The notes: generated from the sequence alone by a model not told the origin. Numbered from the stretch's first letter, positions 44,675-54,227 are shown. The stretch: 64,000 nt of DNA from Trichococcus patagoniensis (GCF_003051085.1 NZ_QAOM01000015.1:1-64000), one strand, 5' to 3'. Program-made: numbers and translations.

Positions 44675-45931
44675 TTATTTGCGTTCCGTCAGAATTTTTT
44701 GTTCGTAGTTTTTTACTTCAGTCAGCCATTCCGTACCAGCCGGAACATTTTGTTGTTGGCAATAGTAGTCCCAGATAGCGCCGAATGGATAAGATTTCAT
44801 TTCTTCGGTAACTGCCAAACGCGTTGTGAAGTCTCGGTTGCTTTCGGCAACCTTCAATGTATCGATTGGGCTCAACATGCCCAACAACAAGGATTTCAAC
44901 GTGCTGCGCGCGCCGATGACCATCGCTGCGACACGGTTGATCGTTGCATCAAAGAAGTCCATGCCGATGAACGTTTTGTCCAACAAGTCGTTGCGCACCA
45001 ACGTTTCGCCGATGCGGGTAGTCGCTTCATCCAAGATCACGACATGGTCGGAATCCCAACGGATCGGACGGCTCACGTGCAGCATCAAGCCTTTACCGAA
45101 CGGTAGGAAGGCTGTGAATTTATCGGAAACATCCTCGGTCGGATGGAAATGCCCAGCGTCGATTGTCCACAGGATATCTCTTGTCAAAGCATAGGAAAGG
45201 TAGAAATCGTTGGAACCGGTCGTGAAGCTTTCTGCACCGATGCCGAAAAGTTTGCCTTCTACTGCATCCAACATATGCGCATCATCGAATTTTTCTTCCA
45301 AACATTGATCCAACGCATCACGCAGGCGCACACGCGGCGACATTTTGTCGATTGGGTTGTCTTTGTAGCCATCCGGAATCCAGATGTTGTTCACGCACGT
45401 TTGGTTCAGTTCTTCGCCGAAATAAGCGGCTACTTTGCGGCTGCGTTTCACGTGCTCGATCCAGAATGCTTGCGTTTCAGGGTCGTTGCTGGACAACGTG
45501 CCGTCCGTTGATTTCGGATGGGAGAAGCAAGTCGGGTTGAAGTCCAGGCCAAGACCTTTTTCTTTTGCCCATTCTACCCATTTTTCGTAGTGCTTCGGTT
45601 CGATCTGATCCAAGTCGATCTTTTCGTCCGTATCGACGTAGATGGCATGCAGATTCACTTTATGGTTGCCGGGGATCAGGCTCAAGGCTTTATCCAAGTC
45701 GGCACGCAGTTGCGCTGGCGTCGTTGCTTTTCCCGGGTAGTTGCCGCTGACGGAAATCCCGCCGGTCAAGGCTTGATCAGGGAACATGAATCCCAATACG
45801 TCGTCCCCTTGCCAGCATTGCAAGGAAACCTTGATTTGGCTTAATTTCTCAAGTACTGCATCTGTGTCGACACCGATAGCGGCGTATTTCTGTTTTGCTA
45901 GTGTGTAGGCTTCTTCGATAGGTTGTGTCAT
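44675..45931 (-). CDS. rhaA: L-rhamnose isomerase
   Basis: This metal-dependent TIM-barrel isomerase of 418 residues converts L-rhamnose to L-rhamnulose. FMFPDQALTGGISVSGNYPGKA, LDFNPTCFSHPKS and WTIDAGHFHPTEDVSDKF carry the Mn2+/Zn2+ ligands and are RhaA signatures. The ATG at 45931 has GGAG nine bases upstream and lies four bases after the rhaB stop. Confidence 0.97.
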   Translation of the reverse strand: MTQPIEEAYTLAKQKYAAIGVDTDAVLEKLSQIKVSLQCWQGDDVLGFMFPDQALTGGISVSGNYPGKATTPAQLRADLDKALSLIPGNHKVNLHAIYVDTDEKIDLDQIEPKHYEKWVEWAKEKGLGLDFNPTCFSHPKSTDGTLSSNDPETQAFWIEHVKRSRKVAAYFGEELNQTCVNNIWIPDGYKDNPIDKMSPRVRLRDALDQCLEEKFDDAHMLDAVEGKLFGIGAESFTTGSNDFYLSYALTRDILWTIDAGHFHPTEDVSDKFTAFLPFGKGLMLHVSRPIRWDSDHVVILDEATTRIGETLVRNDLLDKTFIGMDFFDATINRVAAMVIGARSTLKSLLLGMLSPIDTLKVAESNRDFTTRLAVTEEMKSYPFGAIWDYYCQQQNVPAGTEWLTEVKNYEQKILTERK

Positions 45932-45935
45932 CTGT

Positions 45936-47384
45936 CTATACTCCAATCTTTTCTTCATATTTTTTTAGATGCTCCCGGTCTGCGATCGGGTTTGGTGGGT
46001 ATTCTTCGACGTGGATCTGGGTGCGCAGCCATTTCCTGGCCTCCGCCAAGTCAGCGAAATCTCCAGACGCGATCATCTGCACGAGCAGATTTCCGATTGC
46101 GGTGCCTTCGGTCGGTCCGGCTACGACCAGTTTCCCGGTGACATCGGCAGTCAGCTGATTCAGGAGTTTGACGTTCGCTCCGCCGCCGACGATGTGCAAC
46201 ACGTCAATCGTTTCATGCGTCAGTTGCTCGACTTTCTTCAGTTCATGCGCATAGGCCAAAGCCAGATTGCTGTACACGCACATCACCAATTCACCGGTCG
46301 TTTCCGGGACGATTTCGCCCCGTTCGCGGCAATAGGCTTGGATTTCCGCGATCATGTTTTCCGGATTGAGGAAGCGCGGATCGTTCAGGTCGACGTATTG
46401 CAGGAACGGTTCGACGACATAAGCCATCTGCGCCATTTCGCCGTAGGAGTGTTGATAATTGAGGTTACGCGCGATTTCCTGCACGAACCACATGCCCGTG
46501 ATGTTCTTCAGGAAACGATAGGTACCGTACGCGCCCCACTCATTCGTAAAGTTTGCTTCATAGGCGGGACGGTCGTTTATCGGTGCTTCTTTTTCGACCC
46601 CGATCAAGGACCAAGTGCCGCTGCTGAGGTAGGCCCATTTCCCTCCCAATGCCGGCACGCCAACGATGGCGGATGCCGTGTCATGCGTCGCCGCAGCGAT
46701 CACTTCGATTTTCGGCAGGCCATAGCTTTCCGTTAGCTCGGCCTTCACATCGCCGATTTTCGTACCGGGTGCAACAAGTTCCGGGAATTTCTCTCTCGGG
46801 ATGCCGACAAGTTCAAGCAGGTCGGCATCGAATTCCCCGGTTTCAAGATTCAGCATCTGCGAAGAGGATACGTTGGTCACTTCGCCGACCATTTCCCCGG
46901 TCAACTTGTAAGCCAGATAATCCGGTATCATCAGGATTTTTTCCGTCTTTGCCAACAAGTCCTTGTCCTCTTCATACAGCTGATACAGGGTATTGAAGTT
47001 CAGGAATTGGATGCCCGTTTTGGCGTAGATCGTCTCTTTGCCGATTTTTTGAGCCACTTTTTCCATTGTATCTTTCGTGCGTTCATCACGGTAGCTGATC
47101 GGGAGCTGCAGCAACTGGCCGTCCGTTCCGATCAAGCAGTAGTCGACCGCCCATGTATCGATTCCGAGATGGCATTCCGTCACGCCGAGCGCCTTCAATT
47201 TTGAAAGCCCAGTCAATATTTCCTGGAAAATGGTTTCGATATCCCATCTGTCCGATCCGTCGATGCGGCTGAAGCCATTTTTGAAACGATGCACTTCCTG
47301 CAACGCCATATGCATATTGTCTATTTCCGCCAGCATGATCCGCCCGCTGGAGGCTCCGATATCTATCATCGCATAGTACTTCAT
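45936..47384 (-). CDS. rhaB: Rhamnulokinase
   Basis: This FGGY-family kinase of 482 residues phosphorylates L-rhamnulose at O1. It begins YYAMIDIGASSGRIMLAEID, with the ATP-binding DIGASSGR. GIDTWAVDYCLIG is the FGGY N-domain motif, AAATHDTASAIVGVP includes the catalytic Asp region, and LHIVGGGANVKLLNQLTADVTG is the C-terminal ATP site. It is the first gene of the operon rhaB-rhaA-rhaD-fucO, divergent from the AraC regulator. Confidence 0.97.
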   Translation of the reverse strand: MKYYAMIDIGASSGRIMLAEIDNMHMALQEVHRFKNGFSRIDGSDRWDIETIFQEILTGLSKLKALGVTECHLGIDTWAVDYCLIGTDGQLLQLPISYRDERTKDTMEKVAQKIGKETIYAKTGIQFLNFNTLYQLYEEDKDLLAKTEKILMIPDYLAYKLTGEMVGEVTNVSSSQMLNLETGEFDADLLELVGIPREKFPELVAPGTKIGDVKAELTESYGLPKIEVIAAATHDTASAIVGVPALGGKWAYLSSGTWSLIGVEKEAPINDRPAYEANFTNEWGAYGTYRFLKNITGMWFVQEIARNLNYQHSYGEMAQMAYVVEPFLQYVDLNDPRFLNPENMIAEIQAYCRERGEIVPETTGELVMCVYSNLALAYAHELKKVEQLTHETIDVLHIVGGGANVKLLNQLTADVTGKLVVAGPTEGTAIGNLLVQMIASGDFADLAEARKWLRTQIHVEEYPPNPIADREHLKKYEEKIGV

Positions 47385-47412
47385 TTACTTATTTCACACC
47401 TCCGTCTTGTAA

Positions 47413-47435
47413 TTGTTTACATTACTATTAAACAA
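47413..47435. promoter_or_regulatory. Inverted repeat in the rhaB-rhaR intergenic region
   Basis: TTGTTTA-N9-TAAACAA forms a perfect 7-bp dyad between the divergent genes. TACAAT, downstream of TAAACA with a 16-bp spacer, may be the regulator's promoter. The dyad is a candidate site for the rha regulator or a LacI-type protein. Confidence 0.5.
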
Positions 47436-47501
47436 CTTCTGGATTTATGCTACAATGTCACTGAATGAGTTGTGAGTACCAAATATACAGGAGGTGTTCC
47501 G

Positions 47502-48458
47502 ATGGATCTGATCGCATTGTTATCGAAAGAATCTGTCATCGAAAAGGAGCAGAAAAAGCGGCATAAATTCGTGCCCGATCTTCCGGAGCTGGAGGGGGAG
47601 GCGACCCGGGCGCCCAAGATCAAGGAGCATCTGTTTTTCGAAAACAAGGACATCTACATCAGCAAGCACAACCGCTACGCCGCCTACCCGGAGCACTCGC
47701 ACCAATTTCTGGAGCTCAATTACATCGTCAAAGGCGAATGCCGCCAAATCATCAACGGTATTCCTTATCTGCTGAAGGAAGGCGATATCCTGCTGATGGA
47801 CACCGGCAGCGCGCATTCCATCGAGGCGCTCGGCAAGGACGATCTGCTTTTGAACATCCTCTTCAACAACAAAAGCATCTCGATCAATTGGCTGATGGAA
47901 ATGAACCACAACGACAGCATCCTCTACAAAATTTTGCTGACGAACAACCCGTTGGACACGCATGCCGCCAATTTCATCCTGTTCCGCAACGAACAGAACG
48001 AGCACATCAAGCAGATCATCAACAATATGGCCGACGAGTATTTCTTCCCTAAGGTCTTTTCCGGAAAGATCATCAGCAGTTATCTGCCGATCCTGCTCTA
48101 TGAATTGGCGCGCTCCCTACCGCTCGAATACAGCGAAACGTTCAGCAAAAAGGACCCCTTTTACGAGGTCCTCCAACTGATCGATACCGAGTTCACGACC
48201 CTCACCTTGGATGCGGCGTCCAAACGGCTGAACTTCAACAAAAATTACTTGAGCAACATGATCAAAAAGCGCAGCGGCCAGACGTTCACAGAACTTCTGA
48301 ACGAGAAGCGGCTGCTGAAGGCCAACCTGCTGATCGAATCCACCGAAATTCCGATCCAGACGATCCTGACCGAAGTCGGCTTCTCGAACAAGACCTATTT
48401 CTATACGTGCTATAAAAACAGGTTCCATTGCCTGCCATCGGAAGTGCGAAAAAAATAA
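47502..48458 (+). CDS. AraC family regulator of rhamnose catabolism
   Basis: This protein of 318 residues starts at an ATG with AGGAGG seven bases upstream. It has a cupin-like effector domain (HNRYAAYPEHSHQFLELNYIVKGECRQ) and two C-terminal helix-turn-helix motifs (LTLDAASKRLNFNKNYLSNMIKKRSG and PIQTILTEVGFSNKTYFYTCYKNRF). It is divergent from rhaB with 117 bp between, so it probably activates the rha operon. It is a paralogue of the regulator at 33665-34669, which suggests both sense rhamnose or a close derivative. Confidence 0.93.
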   Translation: MDLIALLSKESVIEKEQKKRHKFVPDLPELEGEATRAPKIKEHLFFENKDIYISKHNRYAAYPEHSHQFLELNYIVKGECRQIINGIPYLLKEGDILLMDTGSAHSIEALGKDDLLLNILFNNKSISINWLMEMNHNDSILYKILLTNNPLDTHAANFILFRNEQNEHIKQIINNMADEYFFPKVFSGKIISSYLPILLYELARSLPLEYSETFSKKDPFYEVLQLIDTEFTTLTLDAASKRLNFNKNYLSNMIKKRSGQTFTELLNEKRLLKANLLIESTEIPIQTILTEVGFSNKTYFYTCYKNRFHCLPSEVRKK

Positions 48459-48470
48459 CGTATGCTCGCC

Positions 48471-48660
48471 GGTTGTCCGATTCTTTGCGGTTATCGGACA
48501 AACTCAAGGGCTGACGCTGCCTGGTTGTCCGATTTTCCGCGGTTATCGGACAACTCCATGGGACGACGCTTGCCGGTTGTCCGATTCTTCGTGGTTATCG
48601 GACAACTACAGGGACGATTGCTTGCTGGTTGTCCGATTCTTCGCGGTTATCGGACAACCC
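48471..48660. repeat. Hairpin array A6: four units, exact 52-bp period
   Basis: Units start at 48471, 48523, 48575 and 48627. The 31-bp repeat GTTGTCCGAT-N11-ATCGGACAAC is the reverse complement of the A2 hairpin. The 21-bp spacers differ from one another and from A2, unlike the conserved A2 spacers. The array begins 13 bp after the rha regulator stop codon. Confidence 0.93.
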
Positions 48661-48702
48661 CGGGTAAAAACTATTTGTTTCAAAATAATAAAGCAAAGAA
48701 AA

Positions 48703-48744
48703 TAGCCATCTCAAAATGAAATGAGATGGCTTCTTCTTTTTTTA
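48703..48744 (+). terminator. Terminator after the rha regulator gene
   Basis: AGCCATCTC pairs with GAGATGGCT, followed by TCTTCTTTTTTT. It lies beyond array A6, so the array would be in the 3' part of the transcript. Confidence 0.75.
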
Positions 48745-48784
48745 GCTAACTGAATACCTGGTTGTCGGTTGTTGGAATGACTAT

Positions 48785-48930
48785 GAATACCGAACAGCTG
48801 ACAGATACAGGTTCTCTCGGCAGTTCTGGTATCCGTCCTGGGCGTACGCCCGACAGAAGTGCGTTCTGTCGGGTGTTTTGCGATCTTCGGTATCCGTTCA
48901 GCCGACAGATGCGGGTTCTCTCAGGTCTCC
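48785..48930. repeat. Hairpin array A7: GACAGA family, three clear units, 52-bp period
   Basis: GACAG recurs at 48800, 48852 and 48904, exactly 52 bp apart. The middle unit has a perfect 10-bp stem, CCCGACAGAA/TTCTGTCGGG. The outer units have weaker partners (TCTCGGCAG, TCTCAGG). GGTATCCGT recurs in the spacers. Confidence 0.8.
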
Positions 48931-48960
48931 GCACCGCAAATGCTCAGAAACACCAGATAG

Positions 48961-48992
48961 AGTAGCCGTCTCGTTTTTTTCGAGACGGCTAC
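48961..48992. terminator. Hairpin at the end of the gal operon
   Basis: GTAGCCGTCTCG pairs perfectly with CGAGACGGCTAC around a T-rich loop, 18 bp after the galE stop codon. The T-run is in the loop and not after the stem, so termination strength is uncertain. Confidence 0.55.
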
Positions 48993-49009
48993 TTCCTTAA
49001 AACAAGTAA

Positions 49010-50020
49010 TTATTCATAGCCGTTCGGATTGTTTTTTTGCCAATTCCAGGAATCACGGCACATGTCTGCCAATGTCTTCTCGGCGGTCCAACCCAGTTCT
49101 TCCTTCGCCTTCGTCGCATCCGCGTAGCAAGTCGCGACATCACCAGGGCGTCTGTCGACAATCACGTAGGGGATCTCGACGCTATTGGCTTCCTCGAAGT
49201 TATGCACCAAATCCAAGACGCTGTAGCCGACGCCGGTACCGAGGTTGTAGATGCCAACGCCTTCTGTTTCCTTGATTTTGTCCAAAGCCTTGATGTGGCC
49301 TAAAGCCAAGTCGACGACATGGATGTAGTCGCGTACGCCTGTGCCATCCGGTGTATCGTAATTATCACCGAATACGCTCAAGCGCGGCAATTTGCCGACC
49401 GCCACTTGCGTGATATAAGGCATCAGATTGTTCGGGATGCCGGTCGGGTCTTCGCCGATCAAGCCGGACTCATGCGCACCGATCGGGTTGAAGTAGCGCA
49501 ACAGCGCGATGCTCCATTCGGAATCAGAAACTGCGATATCCTGCAGGATCTGTTCAATCATGACCTTCGTGTAGCCGTAAGGATTCGTTGCGCTTGTCGG
49601 CATGTCTTCCGTCAGCGGCGACACGTTATTCATGCCGTACACCGTTGCCGAAGAGCTGAAGACGATTTTCTTGACACCATGGTTGCGCATCACATCGCAC
49701 AACACCAAAGAGCTCGTGATGTTGTTGTGGTAATATTCGATCGGTTTGGCGACGGATTCCCCTACTGCTTTGTAGCCCGCGAAATGGATGACCGAGTCGA
49801 TCTCCTCTTTTTCGAAAACGGCGTCCAAAGCTTCGCGGTCCAACACATCCACTTCATAGAAAGTCGGTGCTTTGCCCGTGATTGTTTCGATCCGATTCAA
49901 CACTTCCGGTTTGCTGTTCGAATAGTTGTCGACGATGACCACTTCCTGGCCTGCATTCAATAATTCCACTACCGTATGGCTGCCGATATAACCGGCGCCT
50001 CCAGTCACTAATACTGACAT
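49010..50020 (-). CDS. galE: UDP-glucose 4-epimerase
   Basis: This NAD-dependent short-chain dehydrogenase-fold enzyme of 336 residues interconverts UDP-galactose and UDP-glucose. [17 protein letters not shown] is the NAD site. FSSSATVYG provides the catalytic Ser, and [12 protein letters not shown] the Tyr-x3-Lys. [21 protein letters not shown] is the C-terminal family motif. It is the last gene of galK-galT-galE, with GGAGGAG seven bases before the ATG. Confidence 0.97.
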   Translation of the reverse strand: MSVLVTGGAGYIGSHTVVELLNAGQEVVIVDNYSNSKPEVLNRIETITGKAPTFYEVDVLDREALDAVFEKEEIDSVIHFAGYKAVGESVAKPIEYYHNNITSSLVLCDVMRNHGVKKIVFSSSATVYGMNNVSPLTEDMPTSATNPYGYTKVMIEQILQDIAVSDSEWSIALLRYFNPIGAHESGLIGEDPTGIPNNLMPYITQVAVGKLPRLSVFGDNYDTPDGTGVRDYIHVVDLALGHIKALDKIKETEGVGIYNLGTGVGYSVLDLVHNFEEANSVEIPYVIVDRRPGDVATCYADATKAKEELGWTAEKTLADMCRDSWNWQKNNPNGYE

Positions 50021-50048
50021 TTTATCTCCTCCACTTTCATGCTAAAGT

Positions 50049-51554
50049 TCAATGCAACTGTTCGACGAAACGGCGGAACGCTTGTTGGCCTTCAGGGGTG
50101 CGTTTGAACACACCGGCATCCTCCAGCACCCGCAAAAAGGCTTCGCTTACCGCTTCCTGCACCACTTCCGCAGCATCGGCGCCGGTCCGCCCTTTTTTGT
50201 CCACCAAACCTGCAACCCACTCCTGATGATAAGGAGCGATTTCTGCATTTTCTCCGTTAAGGTAATTTTCGATTTCCATCAATTCATCCTTCAGACGTGG
50301 CGGCAAAATCGCCAGACCCATCACTTCGATCAGGCCGATGTTCTCTTTTTTGATGTTCTGCACGTCCGGATGCGGATGGAAAATGCCATCCGGAAATTCC
50401 GGTGAAGTCCGGTTGTTCCGCAGCACCAGATCCAGTTCGAACAGCCCGTCCTTCATGCGCGCGATCGGCGTGATCGTGTTGTGCGGAGTGCCATCGGTCG
50501 CCGCCAAGATGTCGGCTGATTCATCCGAGTACCCCCGCCATGCCTCCAGAACGAAATCCGCCGCCTCAGCCAATTCTTCCGAATCTTTCCCCGAAAGCCG
50601 GATGACGGACATCGGCCACTTGACGATGCCTGCCTGAATCGAAGCGAATCGGCTCATTTCAAATGCCAACTCGACCGGTGCCTCCGCCATCGCAAAGGTG
50701 TGCCTGCCACCCTGATAATGATCGTGCGATAGGATCGATCCGCCTACGATTGGCAGATCCGCATTCGATCCGACGAAATAGTGCGGAAATTGCGTGATGA
50801 TCCCGAGCAACTTGTCGAAAGTCTGCTTGTTCAATTTCATCGGCTTATGTTCCTCGGCCAAAAAGATGCAGTGCTCCTCATAATAAGCATAAGGCGAGTA
50901 TTGCAGTCCCCACTTCTCGCCGTTCAACGGCATGCGGACAATGCGGTGGTTGGCGCGGGCCGGATGATCGATCCGTCCGGCATAGCCTTCATTTTCCATA
51001 CAGAGTTGGCAAGCTGGATAAGCTGATGCAGGTGCATTCTTCGCCAAGGCGATTTGCTTCGGATCCTTTTCCGGTTTGGACAAGTTGATTGTGATTTCCA
51101 GATTGCCGTAATCGGTCTGGTGCTGAAAAGCGATATTTTTGGCGATGCTCCGGGTTTTGATGTAGTCATTATTTTGACTTAGTTCATAGAAATAGTCAGT
51201 TGCCGCTTCCGGATTTTCTGCATAGAGTTCCCAGAAATACTTGTTGATGACGGAAGGCATCGGTGTGATCAAAGACATGATCTGCGCCTCCAGGGTTTCC
51301 CTCGCATATTGATAATCCGCGATTTTCCCATTTGCGACCGCCCAATCAACCAACAGATCCAACAAATCCAATCGCTCAGGCAACACTTGGGTCGGCGTCA
51401 GGCTTGTATCCAAATCTTCCTTGCCGACCATCGCCAACAGCAGATTCCGCAGCACAATTCTGTCCGTCGCATCCGTTTCCCCGTTTGCGATGCCTGTTTC
51501 CACGAAATCGACAATAACTTGGTCGATCGCATACGCTGTCTCATTTATCGTCAT
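50049..51554 (-). CDS. galT: UDP-glucose--hexose-1-phosphate uridylyltransferase, Gram-positive class
   Basis: This protein of 501 residues belongs to the long GalT class of Firmicutes. HRIVRMPLNGEKWGLQYSPYAYYEEHCIFLAEEHKPMKL and GGSILSHDHYQGGRHTFAM are signatures; the latter holds the catalytic HxH-type histidine pair. It transfers UMP from UDP-glucose to galactose 1-phosphate. It lies 12 bp after galK and 28 bp before galE. Confidence 0.96.
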   Translation of the reverse strand: MTINETAYAIDQVIVDFVETGIANGETDATDRIVLRNLLLAMVGKEDLDTSLTPTQVLPERLDLLDLLVDWAVANGKIADYQYARETLEAQIMSLITPMPSVINKYFWELYAENPEAATDYFYELSQNNDYIKTRSIAKNIAFQHQTDYGNLEITINLSKPEKDPKQIALAKNAPASAYPACQLCMENEGYAGRIDHPARANHRIVRMPLNGEKWGLQYSPYAYYEEHCIFLAEEHKPMKLNKQTFDKLLGIITQFPHYFVGSNADLPIVGGSILSHDHYQGGRHTFAMAEAPVELAFEMSRFASIQAGIVKWPMSVIRLSGKDSEELAEAADFVLEAWRGYSDESADILAATDGTPHNTITPIARMKDGLFELDLVLRNNRTSPEFPDGIFHPHPDVQNIKKENIGLIEVMGLAILPPRLKDELMEIENYLNGENAEIAPYHQEWVAGLVDKKGRTGADAAEVVQEAVSEAFLRVLEDAGVFKRTPEGQQAFRRFVEQLH

Positions 51555-51566
51555 GCCAATCGCTCC

Positions 51567-52730
51567 TTATAACCGTTTTGCGCCATCGCTGATTTCGGCG
51601 ATGTAGAATTCTGCCGGATAACCGATCGCTGCTTCGTAGGTCTTCCCGACATTTTCGATGAAGGCAGGAATCGCCTCTTTTTCGACGATCGCAATCGCGC
51701 AGCCGCCGAATCCTGCTCCGGTCATACGCGCTCCCAACACACCCGGTTGATCCCATGCGGCTTGAACCAATGTATCCAATTCGATCCCGGTCACTTCATA
51801 GTCGTCGCGCAACGAAATGTGCGACTGGTTCATCAGTTGGCCGAATGCCTCCAATTCTCCAGCTTGCAACGCCGCTTTTGCTTTCAGCGTGCGCTGGTTT
51901 TCCGTGACTGCATGACGCGCGCGGCGGTACAGCACATCGCTCTCCAGAACCGCTTTCGCCTTTTCGAACGTTTCTTCATCGAGTTCGCCCAGGCTGCCGA
52001 TTGATACAACCGTCTGCAGTTTCGCTAACGCTTCTTCGCATTCGCTGCGGCGTTCGTTGTACTTGGAGTCGACTAATTCGCGGCGTTTTTTCGTATTCAT
52101 GATGACGATTGCGTGATTGCCCAACTCAACAGGTACCATTTCATATTCCAGCGTGTTGCAGTCCAGCAGGATGGCTTTGTTTTCCTCGCCCATCCCTACT
52201 GCGAACTGATCCATGATGCCGCTGTTCACACCGATGAACTCGTTCTCCACGCGCTTGCCGGTTTTGATCAGTTCCAAACGTTCTGCGTTCAGATTGAACA
52301 GATTGTCCAAAACGACACCCATCAACAGCTCAAGGGATGCGGATGACGACAGGCCCGAGCCGTTCGGGATATTTCCGAAGATGACCATATCCATACCTTC
52401 CGAGATGGCGTGACCGGCTTCCTTCAAGTAGCGCAGCATACCTTTAGGATAGTTGGCCCAGCTGTCCGCTTTTTTATGATCCAAATCGGCCAAATCGAAG
52501 CTGATAACGCCGGCTTCCGGGAAGTTTTCCGAGTAGAGGCGCACTTGCTTCAGATCATTTGTTGCCGCAACAGCATAAGTCCCTAACGTAATAGCGCATG
52601 GAAAAACATTCCCGCCGTTGTAGTCTGTATGCTCGCCGATCAGATTAATCCGTCCCGGTGCGAAAAATGCTGTGTAGTCTTTTTTGCCGAATAGTTCCTC
52701 AAATTTGTGCTTCAATCCTGTCAATTCCAT
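51567..52730 (-). CDS. galK: Galactokinase
   Basis: This GHMP kinase of 387 residues has motif 1 FAPGRINLIGEHTDYNGG, the ATP loop NIPNGSGLSSSASLE and motif 3 GARMTGAGFGGCAIAI. It phosphorylates galactose at C1. I prefer the second ATG (52730), nine bases after GGAG. It starts the Leloir operon. Upstream lie an AT-rich promoter region and a 17-bp palindrome with a cre-like core. Confidence 0.97.
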   Translation of the reverse strand: MELTGLKHKFEELFGKKDYTAFFAPGRINLIGEHTDYNGGNVFPCAITLGTYAVAATNDLKQVRLYSENFPEAGVISFDLADLDHKKADSWANYPKGMLRYLKEAGHAISEGMDMVIFGNIPNGSGLSSSASLELLMGVVLDNLFNLNAERLELIKTGKRVENEFIGVNSGIMDQFAVGMGEENKAILLDCNTLEYEMVPVELGNHAIVIMNTKKRRELVDSKYNERRSECEEALAKLQTVVSIGSLGELDEETFEKAKAVLESDVLYRRARHAVTENQRTLKAKAALQAGELEAFGQLMNQSHISLRDDYEVTGIELDTLVQAAWDQPGVLGARMTGAGFGGCAIAIVEKEAIPAFIENVGKTYEAAIGYPAEFYIAEISDGAKRL

Positions 52731-52849
52731 CTTCATCCGCTCCTTTTTGTTTTTGGTTTCACTTCTGATAAATGTTTACTTATTATTTTTACTAAATATT
52801 AACTAAATGAATTATAACCCCACAACAAAGAAGTGTCAAGTGGTTTTAC

Positions 52850-52866
52850 AGCGCTTTCAAAGCGCT
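52850..52866. promoter_or_regulatory. Palindrome with cre-like core upstream of galK
   Basis: AGCGCTTTCAAAGCGCT is a perfect 17-bp palindrome. The overlapping minus-strand TTGAAAGCGCTGTAAA fits the cre consensus with one mismatch, so CcpA or a GalR-type repressor could bind. It is 120 bp before the galK start. Confidence 0.5.
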
Positions 52867-52883
52867 CTCGCTTCTTAATTTCT

Positions 52884-52922
52884 GAAAAAAAAACGCAAAG
52901 ATAGGCTCTTAATCCTATCTTT
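52884..52922 (-). terminator. Terminator of the Lrp-type regulator gene
   Basis: AAAGATAGG pairs with CCTATCTTT, then GCG and nine T on the minus strand. Confidence 0.85.
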
Positions 52923-52942
52923 ACGGTATTGTCGTGCTGTAA

Positions 52943-53350
52943 TCAGTTTGCGATCACAAGCGTAAGTTTATAGTTGGCGTAGCGATTTAAAGACTCCAAA
53001 AAAGAATTCAGATGTTCATTGGATTTGAACCGACACTCCATCAGATAGCAGCCTTCCCCGCTGATTTTATAGTGGTTCCGGATTATCTGTTCATTTTCCC
53101 TTACAAAATCCAAATACGGACTGTGAGAAATTTTTTCCATATAGATTGTCAGGAACGCGTGAACAGGATAGCCTCGCTTCCCTTCATTTAATTGGATTGT
53201 GTAGCCCTCTACGATGCCTTCTTCTTCCAACTTGGTCACCCTTGCTGCCACAGCCTGGCCCGTCAGGTGAACCTTTTCGCCCAGTTCTTTCATAGTGATG
53301 CGGCTGTTTACCTCAAGAATCTGTATGATGTTGCAATCGGTCTGATCCAT
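52943..53350 (-). CDS. Lrp/AsnC family regulator
   Basis: This protein of 135 residues is slightly shorter than typical Lrp. It starts MDQTDCNIIQILEVNSRITMKELGEKVHLTGQAVAARVTKLEEEGIVEGY, the winged helix, and continues with a RAM-type sensing domain containing SGEGCYLMECRFKSNEHLNSFLES. It is divergent from the metallo-hydrolase gene at 53469, which it may regulate. The effector, probably an amino acid or related metabolite, is unknown. Confidence 0.93.
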   Translation of the reverse strand: MDQTDCNIIQILEVNSRITMKELGEKVHLTGQAVAARVTKLEEEGIVEGYTIQLNEGKRGYPVHAFLTIYMEKISHSPYLDFVRENEQIIRNHYKISGEGCYLMECRFKSNEHLNSFLESLNRYANYKLTLVIAN

Positions 53351-53468
53351 ACGTCAAAACATCCTTTCAAAAATCAAGCATTTGGGTGGAAACACTTGAT
53401 TCAGAGTGTGTCCCTTCCTATCTTTGCTAGTGTATCATGGAACTACCAAACAAAGGGGGAATAAATTC

Positions 53469-54227
53469 ATGAAGATACAACAAATCAGAAATGCCACACT
53501 AACAGTGGAGTATGCTGGAGTCCGTTTTCTGGTCGATCCGTTCTTGGCTGAAAAAGGAACGTATGCGGCTTTTCCTAATTCTCTGCGTCAAGAACAAAAG
53601 AATCCACTGGTTGATTTACCGATTCCATTGGAAGAGGTGGTCGTTGCAGATGCCGTCATCGTGACGCATCTGCATCTCGATCATTGGGATGAAACAGCAG
53701 CCTACACCTTACCTAAAGACATCCCGCTGTTCACTCAAAATGAAGCTGATGCTGCAGAAATTAAAAAACAAGGTTTCACTCAGGTCAGTGTGCTTGACAG
53801 CGACTCCAGTTTTGAGGGAATCCAACTGGTCAAAACAGCAGGAGAACACGGTCGTGGTGACATCCTTGCCATCGCAGGATCTGTCTGTGGCGTTGTATTC
53901 AAACATACATCAGAAAAGACCCTCTATATAGCTGGGGATACGGTTTGGTATCCTGCCGTTGAACAAAATATCCAGGCACACGCGCCTGCAGTCATCGTCG
54001 TGAATGCCGGGGACAATCAATTCCTGCAAGGCGGATCGCTCGTGATGGGCAAAGAGGATGTTCAAAAAACAGCCGCAGCGGCACCGAACGCAACCATACT
54101 CACAAGCCATATGGAGGCCGTCAATCACTGGACACTTTCCCGGCAGGAATTACGGGCTTTTCTGCAAGCAAATAACCTTGAAAAACAGGTGTTGGTACCT
54201 GAAGATGGGGAAACTTACAGCTTTTGA
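53469..54227 (+). CDS. Metallo-beta-lactamase fold hydrolase (UlaG-like)
   Basis: This cytoplasmic protein of 252 residues has the metal-binding THLHLDHWD, with later ligands in AGDTVWYPAV and ILTSHMEAVNHW. The compact layout without extra domains resembles the L-ascorbate-6-phosphate lactonase-like/UPF0173 group rather than beta-lactamases or RNases. GGGGG lies nine bases before the ATG. It stands alone with a terminator behind it and an Lrp-type regulator divergent in front. The substrate is unknown. Confidence 0.88.
   Translation: MKIQQIRNATLTVEYAGVRFLVDPFLAEKGTYAAFPNSLRQEQKNPLVDLPIPLEEVVVADAVIVTHLHLDHWDETAAYTLPKDIPLFTQNEADAAEIKKQGFTQVSVLDSDSSFEGIQLVKTAGEHGRGDILAIAGSVCGVVFKHTSEKTLYIAGDTVWYPAVEQNIQAHAPAVIVVNAGDNQFLQGGSLVMGKEDVQKTAAAAPNATILTSHMEAVNHWTLSRQELRAFLQANNLEKQVLVPEDGETYSF

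Noticed and set aside
48471-48660. CRISPR array (31-bp repeat, 21-bp variable spacers)
   Set aside because: Spacers are too short and partly similar, the repeat is almost wholly palindromic, no cas genes are present, and the same repeat occurs with constant spacers at 9892-10550.
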